Below, one piece after another: positions 46,764 to 57,945 of a DNA stretch of 64,000 bases. A program made the position numbers and the translations under genes. Under the pieces are notes generated by a model that worked only from the letters and a program-made list of their open reading frames with translations, searched no databases and was not told the DNA's origin. This stretch comes from Laetiporus sulphureus 93-53 (taxonomy: Eukaryota > Basidiomycota > Agaricomycetes > Polyporales > Laetiporaceae), in the NCBI RefSeq assembly GCF_001632365.1, contig NW_024468591.1:35512-99511 (forward strand). The letters run 5' to 3'. How positions within the stretch are numbered: the stretch's first letter is position 1; each line of letters starts with the position of its first letter.

Positions 46764-48311
46764 TCAAACCAAAACCTTACCTAGCGGTGTCTTGGCCATA
46801 ACGCTGAGGACTTCGTACAGCACCTAGGGTACCGCGTCAGTCGAGCAACGCTGTCACCATCGCATCTCGCACTCACATCCGCAGCCGCCATCGTCGTCAG
46901 CTCGGCATTGGTGTCATAAGCAGGGGCAACCTCCACGATGTCAGCAGAAACGATATGCAAACCGTCTAGACCTCTGAGGATCGTGCGCAGCTCGCGCGTG
47001 GACCATCCGCCCGTCTCTGGCGTCCCGGTCGCAGGAGCGAACGCAGGGTCGATGGAGTCAATCTGACAACACGCTAAGCCACTTGCACGCGAGCGTCCTT
47101 CAGAACCGTACGTACATCGATGGACAGGTAGACCGGCTGATCACCCACGGTATCGCGGATCTTTTTAATAATGCCCGCGGTGCCTGTGCCACAGGCCTTC
47201 AGCATGCATGCCTTCTCCCGAGCGCGGATCCAACGTACCGATGGTATCAATTTCGCGGGCCTCGATTCGTTGGAACCCAGATTCATCGTCGTTGACATAG
47301 TCCGCAGGGCCGGACAGAGTGGTGCGGATGGCGCCATGCTGCGAAGCAAAAGCCTCAACTAGGATCAAGGATTCATGCGGAAGAAAAGAAACGCCAGCCA
47401 TGATGAGAAAAAGACACTTGCGATGGAAGTTCCGTTCTTGATGAGCCCCTCCTGGCTTGCCCAGTAGAAGTACGTGCCATGGTTGATCGCCGCTTGATCG
47501 GTGGGCGCACCACCGAAGACCTGAGGCTTCCAGGTATCGAGATGGCTGTCAAAGTGGATGACAGAAATCGGCCCGTAAGCACTGTATATAGATCGAAGCA
47601 GCGGGAGAACAATCGTGTGATCGCCACCGAGCGTGATGACGCGAGGGTGATGCTTCCCGTCGACAGAAATGGGGACGAGAGGCAGACCGGTAGCGGAGTC
47701 GTTGCCAAGCGGCGAGAAGGTCTGACGGTGGAGCAGAGACTTGTGTCCGTCTTCGATTTGCTTTATGGCGTACTTGTTGTCGTACGGGGTAACGGGGATG
47801 TCACCGCAGTCGACGATCTTGAGTCCCGAGTGGAAGGGATTGACTTCGAGAGGCACGTTGTAACCGCCGTAGAGTGTCAAGCGACGAGAGCCGGCACGAA
47901 TACCCGCAGGCCCGAAGCGAGCTCCCGGGCGGTAGGATGTTCCAGTATCCTGCTGCGGCGTCAGTATGTGCCTGATAAGGTTCAAGCAGTGATATACGTA
48001 CGAACGGTGCACCGATGAAAGCAACATCAAAGGAGGCATCTCTATCCCTTCCAAGGCATTGCACCCAGGGTAGCTTGGCAAAGGTGGCGATACCGGAGAA
48101 GACAGAGTCCGCTGTGACTGTGGGCCTAGTGAGTGAATCGCGCAAAGCCTGTGCACGTATGGTCTGAACCTTCATTGTCACCGGGGTACATGGCCTGGTA
48201 AGGGAACCGAACGTAGTCGAGAGGCATCTGGGTGTCGTGGTCATGGCCCTCGTGCGCAACGACGCAGACGGCGAGGGAGGCGAAAGCACTGAGACGGAGG
48301 GAGAGCTTCAT
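46764..48311 (-). CDS. Agmatinase/arginase-family ureohydrolase with signal peptide
   Basis: Starts [19 protein letters not shown] at 48311, a clear signal peptide, followed by a His/Asp-rich HEGHDHD. Exons 48311-48170, 48117-48002 and 47949 onward match by frame. Family parts are [48 protein letters not shown] followed after an intron by [20 protein letters not shown], and [20 protein letters not shown]; these carry the binuclear manganese ligands. It probably hydrolyses agmatine (or a related guanidino compound) to putrescine and urea. The leader indicates secretion or vacuolar delivery. Stop near 46764. An upstream in-frame ATG at 48365 would add 18 residues but spoil the leader. It is divergent from the first MATE gene. 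Confidence 0.9.
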
Positions 48312-48765
48312 GATGGCGGCGGGTAGGAGAAGCTGGGAGAACACGAGCAGGGGTTTAAATTGCATTGAGATGCAACGAGGCCGAGATCAAATGGGCGCGA
48401 TAACGCATGGTGAGACCCATGACCGGTGACACAAATTCATAGGAAGCGCTATAAGCGAGAGATTGGAAAAACAAAGATGCAAACGGAAGCACTTGCCGTA
48501 TCGTATTCCGGTCGGATGAACAGGCATCCGTTGGCTTATCATCAGCAACGGAAAGCTGATTGGAGAAGGGCGTGATGCCGATACGCTTCGTGAGTCACAT
48601 TCCAAGAAAATGAATGGGACTGAGGCCCTGCTCGAGGAGCAATTCAGATGCGGCTGTGTCAGTGCCCGGTCTCCCTGCGTAAAGTATCTCGACCACCGGG
48701 CATGAGGACTAGAAAAGAGCGAAGCCCATCGCGAAGATACGGAACCCCGATACACCCCGTCAAAG
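48312..48765. promoter_or_regulatory. Divergent promoter region, agmatinase and MATE 1
   Basis: 454 bp between start codons that point away from each other. TTTAAA occurs about 45 bp before the agmatinase ATG on its strand. No other motif was identified. Confidence 0.45.
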
Positions 48766-50925
48766 ATGAGCTCTGCTTCTCAGCCCGGATCGCACGAATC
48801 CCAGCCGCTGCTCTCGACGGAGGAGGGCCCCTCGTCGTCGTCGTCCACAGCGTCGACGGTCGCGTCTGATCCATCCCCAAAGCTCTCCGCCACCGACCTC
48901 CCCGATCTGGAAGTCGCGTCCCGTGCCTTCGGCCCGCTCTTCCGCTCCCTCCTCGTCGACTCCGTCCCAGGTCAGTCACAACTCTCGTCTGCTCTGGCGG
49001 AGCTCTGATATTGTGTTGTAGTGATTCTGTCTTATGTTTTGCAGAACTCTATTCAGACCGTCTCCGTTCTCGTCGCTGGCCGTCTTGGCCCCGATGAGCT
49101 CTCTGCGGCTGCTTTCGCGCTCATGCTCGCAATGGTAGGTCAGTACGCCAGTCGTGGCCAGCTCCCACATCTATCTGACTGAATCCCTCCTTCCTCCCCG
49201 GTGAACCCGCTGTCGGAAATAAAGCAGGATGGTGTGTCGCCCTCGGTGGAACCACCGCCCTTGACACCCTAGGGTCGCAGGCCTTCACCGGTGGCGATCG
49301 TCCATCCGTCTCGATTCACCTGCAGCGGTGCATCGTGCTCCTATGGCTCTTGTTCATCCCCGTAGCCTTTCTGTGGGCTTTCATCGAGCCCGTCTTGCTC
49401 GCACTCGGGCAAGAAGAACAACTGAGTCGCGACGTGCAGAGCTTCCTCCGCGTCCTCATTCTCGGGGCACCCGGATACATCGGCTTCGAGAGCGTCAAGA
49501 AATACTTGCAATGCCAGGGTGCGCCTTCTTGCTCAGTCATGCGCGTCTGTTGATGTTCATACACGATGATGTCAGGCATCATGAGGGCGTCAACTTATGT
49601 CCTCCTGATGGTTGCACCTGTCAACTTGGCGCTGAACGTGTTCTTCGTCCACTACACGCATTTCGGTCTGCTCGGATCACCGGCCGCCATATCCATCACG
49701 TACTGGTTATGCTTTCTGCTCCTCATCCTGGTCACGTACCTATCACCCACGCACCATCGCAATCAGACATGGACGGGGCTGCACTTTGCTACTGTTCTCG
49801 ACGCAGAAAGCTGCATCGACTTCCTCAAACTCGCCATACCGGGAATCTTGATGGTAGGCACCGAATGGTAAGTTGGCATCACTGGATCTCGCCAATACAG
49901 TCTCCCTGATCTTCCCCGATCCAGGGCTGCGTTTGAGATTGTAGCCCTGGCTGCCGGTCGATTGGGCTCTCTATCTCTCGCTGCCCAATCTGTCATTATG
50001 ACCACCGATCAAAGTCCGTCAACGTCCGATATAACATTTATCAGAACGCTCAAGCTAACCGACCTTGTCACCAGTTCTGAACACGATTCCATTCGGCATC
50101 GGTGAGGCCATGATCATTCCTAATTCAACCGATTCTATTCTTACGCATGTTGCAGGTGTGGCTGCCTCGACTCGCGTCGGCAACTTAATCGGCGCCCGTG
50201 ATGCGCAAGGCGCGAAGCGCGCCAGTCATGTTTCCGCATTCCTGAGCGTCCTAGTAGGTTCCATCGTCATGGCCGTGATGCTGTTGACCCGCAAAGTGCG
50301 CTGTCCCTCCCTCCGCTCAAACACCTACCAACTGCGATGAAACAGGTCTTCGGCTACGTCTTCAGCGACGATGCAGCTGTCGTCGCGCTAGTGAGCAAGG
50401 TGATGCCGCTGGTCGCCTCGTTTCAGGTACGTCACCATTCATCGGTTCTTGTGACGCGCTGCCGACGTCGGCTTCTCGACAACGTGCAGATCGCGGATGG
50501 TCTCGCGGGTTCGTGTGGAGGCGTGCTTCGTGGCCAAGGTAAGCCACGCGCAGTCACGCTTCTTGAGCCGTCCCAATGACACGCGCAAATGGGTTGCAGG
50601 GCGCCAGCATCTCGGAGCCATATTCAATCTCGTCGCGTACTACGTTCTAGCGCTGCCAATGGGCATCACGCTCGCCTTCAACTCTCACACTCATCTTGGC
50701 CTGCAGGGGCTGTGGCTGGGTACGTAATCTGAGCATCATACTCGATATCAACGAAGATCGTTCATGTTTTAAATGGCAGGGCAAGTCGTCGCTCTCTTCA
50801 TTGTCGGCCTCGGAGAGTATACCGTGGTATGGCTGGGCACCGACTGGGATAGAGAAGTGCAGAAGAGCGTCGAACGTAACCATGAAGAAGCAAAGCGCCG
50901 TCGGTTGCACGAAGAAGCTGATTAG
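48766..50925 (+). CDS. MATE-family multidrug/toxin efflux transporter, copy 1
   Basis: ATG at 48766 followed by a Ser/Pro-rich hydrophilic N-terminus ([12 protein letters not shown]). After an intron with donor at 48971, segments typical of fungal MATE proteins appear: [118 protein letters not shown] and [17 protein letters not shown]. It ends [10 protein letters not shown] with TAG at 50923-50925. About ten short introns fall between these pieces. Twelve membrane helices are expected. The family exports cationic drugs and metabolites by H+ or Na+ exchange at plasma or vacuolar membrane; the substrate is unknown. It appears intact. Confidence 0.88.
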
Positions 50926-51287
50926 CGCGTCTGAACCACGCTAACGGCCTGCGCCAGTGATTGCTATCAACCCTCGATCCTACCATATGACGAAGGACGT
51001 ACGTGTGAAATACTTATCTGCCGCAGACCGCCTCCACGGAGACATGCTGAATGAAATCTAATGTCATCTTCGCTATCGATGTCAGGCTTCGAAGAAGTTT
51101 ATGCGTGGCCTGCCCAATACATTGCAAGACCGCTGAGAATAGTCGTGTTGCTTCATCGATAAGTGCATGAGCAGAGTGGCTTACACAGTTGATATCGACA
51201 ATTCGTAACCCGAGGTCCCCTGCTACTGCTGCCCGTTCCTTCCAACCTCGACTCGGATTTTAAGGGCTATGCTACGGCGACTGATAC
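50926..51287. other. Spacer between the tandem MATE copies
   Basis: 362 bp without an open frame of note. Presumably it holds the terminator of copy 1 and promoter of copy 2. Confidence 0.5.
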
Positions 51288-53510
51288 ATGATGATCGAAG
51301 CTGAGGAGCGCGGAGCGCCGACCGGGGGGGAGTCAGCGTACTCATGGTCTGGGCCACATAGCGCCCGAGGCTCGTATATAACGTTGAAAGAGACGATCGT
51401 GCAAAGGCATAGATTACTCACGATCTTCTGCAGAGTACGCGATGAGAATGGCTCGGATGAAAGACAGCCTCTACTGGCGAAAGTGGCCGGCGAAAACGAC
51501 CGGAGTCCAGGACCGGATACTCCGTCTTCTTCTAATACGCTCATAGAGAATGAGTCAGCCTGCGTAGCAGACATACAGGACGACACGGCACATACGAGCT
51601 TTGTCTCTCTCTACTCCTCTCTTCTGGCTGACTCGATCCCAGGTGCGTCGGAGTGCTAGCAATTTCTGCTTGACTGCTGATATGATCTTCCTGTAACGCT
51701 CTCTTACATTCTACACAATTCTATCCAGACAGTCTCAGTCCTGGTCACAGGCCGTCTAGGTCCCCATGAGCTCTCGGTCTGCGCGTTCTCTTTCATGCTG
51801 GCTATGGCGGGTGAGTGCACGGAATCAAACATCAGAACACAAATAACCCATCTTACTATCAAAAGGCTGGTGTGTTGCCCTCGGGGGCACCACTGCTCTA
51901 GATACCCTCGGGTCGCAGGCTTTCACAGGCAGCGATCGTTCATTTGTCTCAGTACACTTCCAGCGCTGCCTGGTCCTGCTCTGGCTACTGTTCATACCAG
52001 TGATGTTCCTATGGGCATACATGGAGCCCGTCCTCCTGGTGCTCGGGCAGGAAGCCCGACTGAGCCACGACGTGCAGACGTTCCTGCGCATCTTGATCGC
52101 TGGCGCTCCCGGATACATCGGATTCGAGAGTCTCAGAAAGTACCTGCAATGCCAAGGCATCATGCGGGCGTCGACCTACGTGCTCATCGCGGTATCTCCG
52201 ATCAACCTGCTGCTGAACATCTACCTTGCGCATTACACCCCGCTTGGGCTCCTTGGGTCACCAGTCGCCATCTCCATGACCTTTTGGCTGTGCTTCGGGC
52301 TTTCATAGCTTACATGTGAATTTCCCCGACGCATCGCGAAAACGGGACCTGGACAAGCGTTGAGATGTCCACCGTCCTCGACTTCAAGAGTTGCATACAA
52401 TTCTTGAATTTGGCGATCCCTGGAATATTCATGGTCGGCACGGAATGGTGGGTTTCGTTTGCATGAACACTGGCGCGTACTGACTTTGATTTCCCCATGG
52501 CCGCTTTTGAGATCGTCGCTCTCGCTGCAGGCAGATTAGGTGCCCTGCCGCTCGCAGCACAGTCCGCTATCATGACCGCCGATCAAAGTGAGCATCTTCC
52601 CTCGCCTGGCAAACAGTCCGACTAATCGAGCGGCTCAGTCCTGAACACCATTCCGTTTGGCATCGGTACGTCCGCTCGTCATCTGCCACGTCGAGTCGTG
52701 TGAATGATCGATGTAAGCATTGCGCTTGACAGGCGTCGCCGCTTCCACCCGCATCGGTAACCTCATCGGTGCACAGGCGGCGCAAGCGGCGAAGCAAGCC
52801 AGCCATGCATCCGCTTTCGTGAGCGTGGTGGTCGGAGTGATTGTTATGGTCGTGCTCATGGTGACTAAGGATGTACGTGACATGCTCTCGGTCCCGCGGT
52901 GCCTTTGCTGACTCTACGTTCCCTCGCTCGCGTAGGTCTTCGGCTATCTCTTCAACGACGACCAGCCCGTGATCGGGCTTGTGAGCAAGGTGATGCCTCT
53001 CCTGGCCATCTTCCAGGTTCGCGTTCTGGTCCCAAAACACCGTGGACCAATGGATGACAGAGAGCGTGCAGATCTGGGATGGCCTCGCGGGCTCTTGTGG
53101 CGGCGTACTCCGTGGACAGGGTGCGACTTCTCTTCAGTTTGACTACCGAAAAACACTAACATGGGTCAACTTCGCGTCAAAAGGCCGCCAGCACCTAGGA
53201 GCGATGTTCAACGTCATCGCATATTACGTCCTTGCGCTCCCCGTCGGTATCACCCTCGCATTCCGGACAAACCTCGGGCTGCAGGGCCTCTGGATAGGTG
53301 CGCAGATCAGGCGTTCTTCTCTGCGCTCGTGCGTTATCTGATAAATACCGCCATCGCGTTGCAGGGCAGACTATCGCGCTGACGATCGTAGGCCTGAGCG
53401 AGTACGTGGTGGTGTGGCTTGGCACGGAATGGGAGAGAGAGATCAAACTCAGCGTCGAGCGGATCCAGGCAGAGGCGAAGCGGCGGCAAGGACATGCGAA
53501 TATCGATTAG
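51288..53510 (+). pseudogene. MATE-family transporter, copy 2, frameshifted
   Basis: A tandem paralogue of the gene before it, with matching exon pieces ([97 protein letters not shown]), ending RQGHANID at 53510. After FWLCFGLS the frame meets TAG near 52,307. Compared with copy 1, this stretch is one base shorter (65 against 66 nt between equivalent Trp codons), and the shifted frame has a further TGA before SPTHRENGTW. No intron resolves both. The copy is therefore probably dead or carries a sequence error. The start is uncertain; the frame is open from 51288. Confidence 0.75.
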
Positions 53511-55024
53511 CCAAGAGGGCGAAGCAGTTGGCTGTGGCATTTGTTCTAAACCTCGCCCTAATTCCGCCTGATGCACGCGACCTCATGTCCGCGGTGTACG
53601 TAGATTGGATTGACTTACATAGAGTTGCGACACGAGAAAAGCAGGGGGTGTTTCATGGCCGTGCAGCCCGCGGTTCAACCAATCTTGCAGCGCTCCACAG
53701 CTATGGCTCGCATACAGAAATCATCCCGTGGCCGCCGTCTATTGATGGTGGCGCTGGTATACAGACAGCGAGGACTGGACTGCCAGCTCGCCGGCATAGC
53801 ATCAGGTGCCCTTCTCTTCTCCGGAGTGCAAAGAAGAGGTCTGGTCATGAAAACGGTAAGACTGGGTAAGACCACGCACTTCAGGAAGCTCGCAATCAGG
53901 CGAATCGCAGGATATACTTTCGACCGCGGGCAACAATTGGGAGCGTTGACACTGAGCCAGTGACTTCGGAATCACGTCGTGCAGATGTAAGGTTCCTTCG
54001 CGTCGGTCCAGATCCAAGAACGTCGCAACACCAGGCGAGACGCACGAGAATAGACGTCGAACAAGGCCTTCATCGCCGCAGAAGGAGCAGCCGCGTCCGC
54101 ATTCAGCAGCACAGGCTCTCGTGATGCGAGCGATATCGCACCCGCACGGGCCCGTGCATCGGTGCCATACATCGGAGGAGAAGGCAATGAGACATCAGAG
54201 CGTCTTTACGACATTCTACAAATGCTTGATAAATCCCCTTATAGAGTCCAGGATCATCCGAAGGCCGCACTGAAGATGTATAGGGACGGTCGGAGCGCTG
54301 GGCGTGCTGGAATCAGAATGCATGTGGCAGTATGGAAGAACAGTGCGCGCAGCCGCCTGTTTGAGTGTATGCGGCCAATCGCTGTTTGGCCGCCTGGATC
54401 AGGCTCATCGATACGTTCGCACGGGGCGAGTTACGTCGCCCATTACGAATTTGGCGGAGAGCCTTCACCGGGGGCACGAGGGCATGATTCCGCCGGGATC
54501 ATCGTGAACACATCATGGTCACAGTCACAATGACCTGTTGATGTTTCCGTCACACATTGCAACGGGATCATTTGTAAAGATACTGAACTGATCAACCAAT
54601 TCGTCCAGAATGATACGCCAGCATTCATACACTGTGTGTTTCAAATGATCCACATGGCAACATTCTGCTATCAGTGAATGAAAATTTTAATTATGCTACA
54701 GATAAAACTGCAATGTTCGTCACACCAATAATATGGAATATTTGTGATAACATTATAAATGTTCCTTCGATGTGCCTGTTATGGCCAGATGAGGAACAAC
54801 GTGGGATCATTGAGCTTGTTTTCAAAATGTGCTCAAAATGATCCCTGATGTGTCAGCGAAATGTCACGCAATTTACATCATGGCATCTTTCTCTTCACAT
54901 TCAAAATGAAATTGTGATGCAGCCAGCATGTATACCATGAGGAATTCATAATGCAATTACAATGTGCTGTCTGGACACAGCCCGATGGCATGGCAGCATG
55001 CATTAAGACAAAAAACACGTTTCA
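53511..55024. other. Gene-poor interval (1.5 kb)
   Basis: Short frames at 53610-53963, 53972-54187 (minus) and 54162-54533 show no recognised family. The part from about 54,540 is AT-rich with many ATG/AAATG-like words and no coding sequence. Confidence 0.4.
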
Positions 55025-56108
55025 ATGCAAATAATCACAGCATGTTTTCAAGATGTTCCCAATCATGTGACAAGGGATCACACCTTAATGCGGCATAATC
55101 GGACCCAGATTCAATCCCAGATTCAACTTCAATCTTGCAGGGCCGTTAACGCTGGGGCACCTCGCACCTTCCGTAATCCTGCCTTCAGGAGATATTCCAC
55201 CGAGGCAGCGCCGAAGAAGTCGAATACTGCTTTATTCGCAGGCCTAGCAGCACTCACTGCGGCCGGAGGCATTGGCTACTATTTATACGCTAGACAGACA
55301 GAAACGCGGCCCACTTGGCCGACCCGTCGCTCGTCGCTTCTCCCTCCTTCGACGAATCACACCACACTTGCACTCGCATCCCAAATATAGATTCCATCTT
55401 GGTCCGAAGCAGAGCGATTCCTCGGCCTCCGTCGAGTCGTTAGGCCCTGGCTGAATTGCATCGACGAGCTGCCTGCGCGCCCTCTAGCGCTCCATCCAGG
55501 GCGCGTCCTCGTGGCCATGGTGTGAACGGCGATGCGCGTATTTCGCACGCTCGGGCTCGAATCCCGTCCAGCAGCGCAATCCGCTACTACTGTCCATCCT
55601 GGACTGATATTACGCCGCCATCTGTTTTTCGCGGTGCTCAAGCGTCGCATCCACGTCCGAAGTTGATCTTTTTCGTGCTCGGCGTATAGGTGGCCCTAGC
55701 CTGCGACGGACTGAGTGCGTTGTGGCGTTCGAATGGTAGTATAGCTTCAACGACCAGGAATCTGTAGCTCTATCTGGTGCACATGCCGTCGGCCGTTGCC
55801 ACCGCGACCGTTCCGGATTCGACGGCCCCTGGACGTTCTCGCCAGTAACAGTCAGTAACGAGTACTTCCGCCTTCTGCTCAAAGACAAATGTGTCTGGAG
55901 GAAGTGGGACGGCCCCAAACAGCTCGCAGACAAGACCACCGGCACACTGATGATGCCATATGCTTGCTCTTCGTATTCTCGAGTGGACGTTAGTTGACGA
56001 AGGTCGGCTGTTAGCTCGGATTACGCACTCGTTCAGGACAAGACGTTCAAGAAGTACGTCCAGGCGTATGCCAAGGACCAGGACTTGTGGTTCCAAATAA
56101 CAAAGTAA
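55025..56108 (+). pseudogene. Cytochrome c peroxidase gene, rearranged remnant
   Basis: The left part (about 55,160-55,320) encodes RRYSTEAAPKKSN then a hydrophobic GLAALTAAGGIGYYLYARQ, as in the mitochondrial leader and anchor of fungal cytochrome c peroxidase. The right part (about 55,760-56,108) encodes [20 protein letters not shown], whose first His is the proximal heme ligand, then [20 protein letters not shown], and ends ALVQDKTFKKYVQAYAKDQD with TAA at 56108. The roughly 120-residue distal-heme domain expected between them is absent. About 400 bp of unrelated, unrecognised sequence lies there instead, and frames are broken. The working enzyme reduces hydrogen peroxide with electrons from cytochrome c in the intermembrane space; this copy cannot. 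Confidence 0.8.
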
Positions 56109-57361
56109 TTTGGCTATTGACAGAATGTGGACGCGAACGGCTTACGTAATAATCGTCGCTGCAGTTCGACACCTTTTAGGAAGTAGTTTACGTAACGTTC
56201 GCCCCTCCTCGTCATCGCGCTGCCCCTGTTGAGCTTTCTTGCTTTCTATCCGCTCACGTCGCTCGATGGCGTTTTCTATGTACCTCCTCGCGGCAGTGCA
56301 TGGTGAGTAGTCTGTAATGATTTCGACGTTGATTTGCAGTGTTTCTCGCTGTTAGCGTGTACTTATTGCTTTATATATGCTCACATCACTTAATTATGTA
56401 CTTCCTCGCGGCGGTGCATGGTGAGTAGTTGGCGTTTATCAAATGGTCTATGCTCTGATTTTGATGTTCATTCACAGCGCTTCTCGCTATTAACGTGTTT
56501 TTATTCGATGTGCTCTGTTTTTTTATACCTCGGCCGCCGGTTGCGCATTTGGGAGACATCTCAGAGTGTGCACGGTCACATCGCTCAATTGGTTACTGCT
56601 CTCCTCTGGTCGGAGGTAGTATTCATAGGTCATGCATACGCTCCACGAATGATATACATGGATTTTTGCCTCGATACGGATTGCCTGTCCTGCTGTCTCG
56701 TCGTTTGTCAGTGACGTTCAGAGGTACGCAACCTGTGAGTTCCCTCGATTCCACATGGTCCTCGAACGTTTCATCAATCGTGCTTGACATGCCTGCCACT
56801 GCCTTTATTGTTCTTTGCTCATGTACTTCCATTGTGCAGTTTGACCGATCTCGCTCGAATGCATCATATAGGAAGAGACCATCAAAAACATACGGTGATC
56901 AGTTTGGAGTTTATTGTTCGGGCATCGATGTAGTTTGGCTTGTGTGTCTGCCATTGCAGTGTTCGACTTTGTACATGATGGTTTGCACGAAGTGAGTTCA
57001 GAAGGGATCTGTACGATGCACTGGCATCTGTTGGATCGATTTTCAGTTGTAAGTGGACAGCTTCGACGCACAGAAAGAACTAGGTACTTATTCACTGGTG
57101 TTCATCATTGTGACTTACCTGCTCTGTGCAGTGAATTGGAATGCATTATTATAGACATGCCATTGAAAGATCTGGTGTGCAGGCTCGATTTTGCATCACT
57201 TGTTTCAGTTGCAACTTGTCACAGATTTTCACGTTTTCACCTCTGCACGTGACCAAGACATCATTTGACATCAGCGCTAGGCTGTTCAGAAAGGAACGAA
57301 CCGGTACGCGAAGTACTAACAGTCCTAGATGCCCCAAAGGTCCAGGTCTAGTCACGTGACA
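56109..57361. other. No recognised gene (1.25 kb)
   Basis: Apart from the tandem duplication listed separately, short plus-strand frames (56418-56714, 56495-56995, 56914-57252) carry no recognised motif. Confidence 0.35.
56243..56500. repeat. Two-copy diverged tandem duplication
   Basis: About 56,243-56,362 and 56,372-56,500 both read GCTCAC.TC.CT, then ATGTAC.TCCTCGCGGC.GTGCATGGTGAGTAGT, then a T-rich stretch ending CAG.G.TTCTCGCT.TTA.CGTG. Each unit looks like a short exon, an intron with GTGAGT donor and CAG acceptor, and the next exon, so it may be an old exon duplication. Confidence 0.6.
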
Positions 57362-57931
57362 TATCACGTGATATCCACACATGTGACAAGTAGCGCTGGT
57401 ATTAGGTAAGCCTAACTTATACAGTAATATCATCCCATCTAGAAGCAACGGTCGGACTCCGGAAGAATCCAACGAAGGAGATACACGCCACCGGAGATAT
57501 GTCCTTAAGGGGATATTAGTTCACATGCACGAGGTAGATAGATACCATGCCACCGGAGATGTAGCCATTACAGGCAATACCATTCCCATGGTATTACTAA
57601 TTAGTTCGGAGGTTCAGCATGCATGACACACGTAGTCTGACAGGTAGTGGTAACCAATCAGACAATGTCCATTAGCTAGCGGTTCTGGGGGATCAGGGTA
57701 CCAAGGGTCCCTCCGCTCATGTATATAAGCCAGAGCTCTGAGATGCATAAGTCCCCCAGACTTATTCTCATCTCTGCTACACCTATCCATACAGTGTTAC
57801 CAGTGCTCACTTGCAAGGCACTGCTTTACCTTGATCATCTTTGTGTCCATCCTTACGTCGACAACAGTCAGTAAGTGTTTGATCATAAGGTCATAGGCTT
57901 AGTCGGCGCTCTGCGTCCTAAGTTTGTGATA
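57362..57931 (+). repeat. 5' LTR of element 2 (borders tentative)
   Basis: The right border is set by the PBS. The left border is a guess from a terminal inverted repeat, TATCAC at 57362 and GTGATA ending at 57931, because no CA dinucleotide lies near the right end to make a TG...CA LTR. The other LTR is outside the window, so this cannot be checked here. Confidence 0.5.
57722..57728 (+). promoter_or_regulatory. TATA box in the LTR of element 2
   Basis: TATATAA, 35 bp before CAGACTTATT at 57757-57766, the segment complementary to the PBS and so the likely RNA 5' end. Confidence 0.6.
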
Positions 57932-57935
57932 GAAA

Positions 57936-57945
57936 AATAAGTCTG
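57936..57945 (+). promoter_or_regulatory. Self-complementary primer-binding site of element 2
   Basis: AATAAGTCTG, a few bases after the LTR, is the exact complement of CAGACTTATT at 57757-57766, about 35 nt after the TATA box. No TGG tRNA-type match is present. It has the same arrangement as element 1. Confidence 0.72.
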
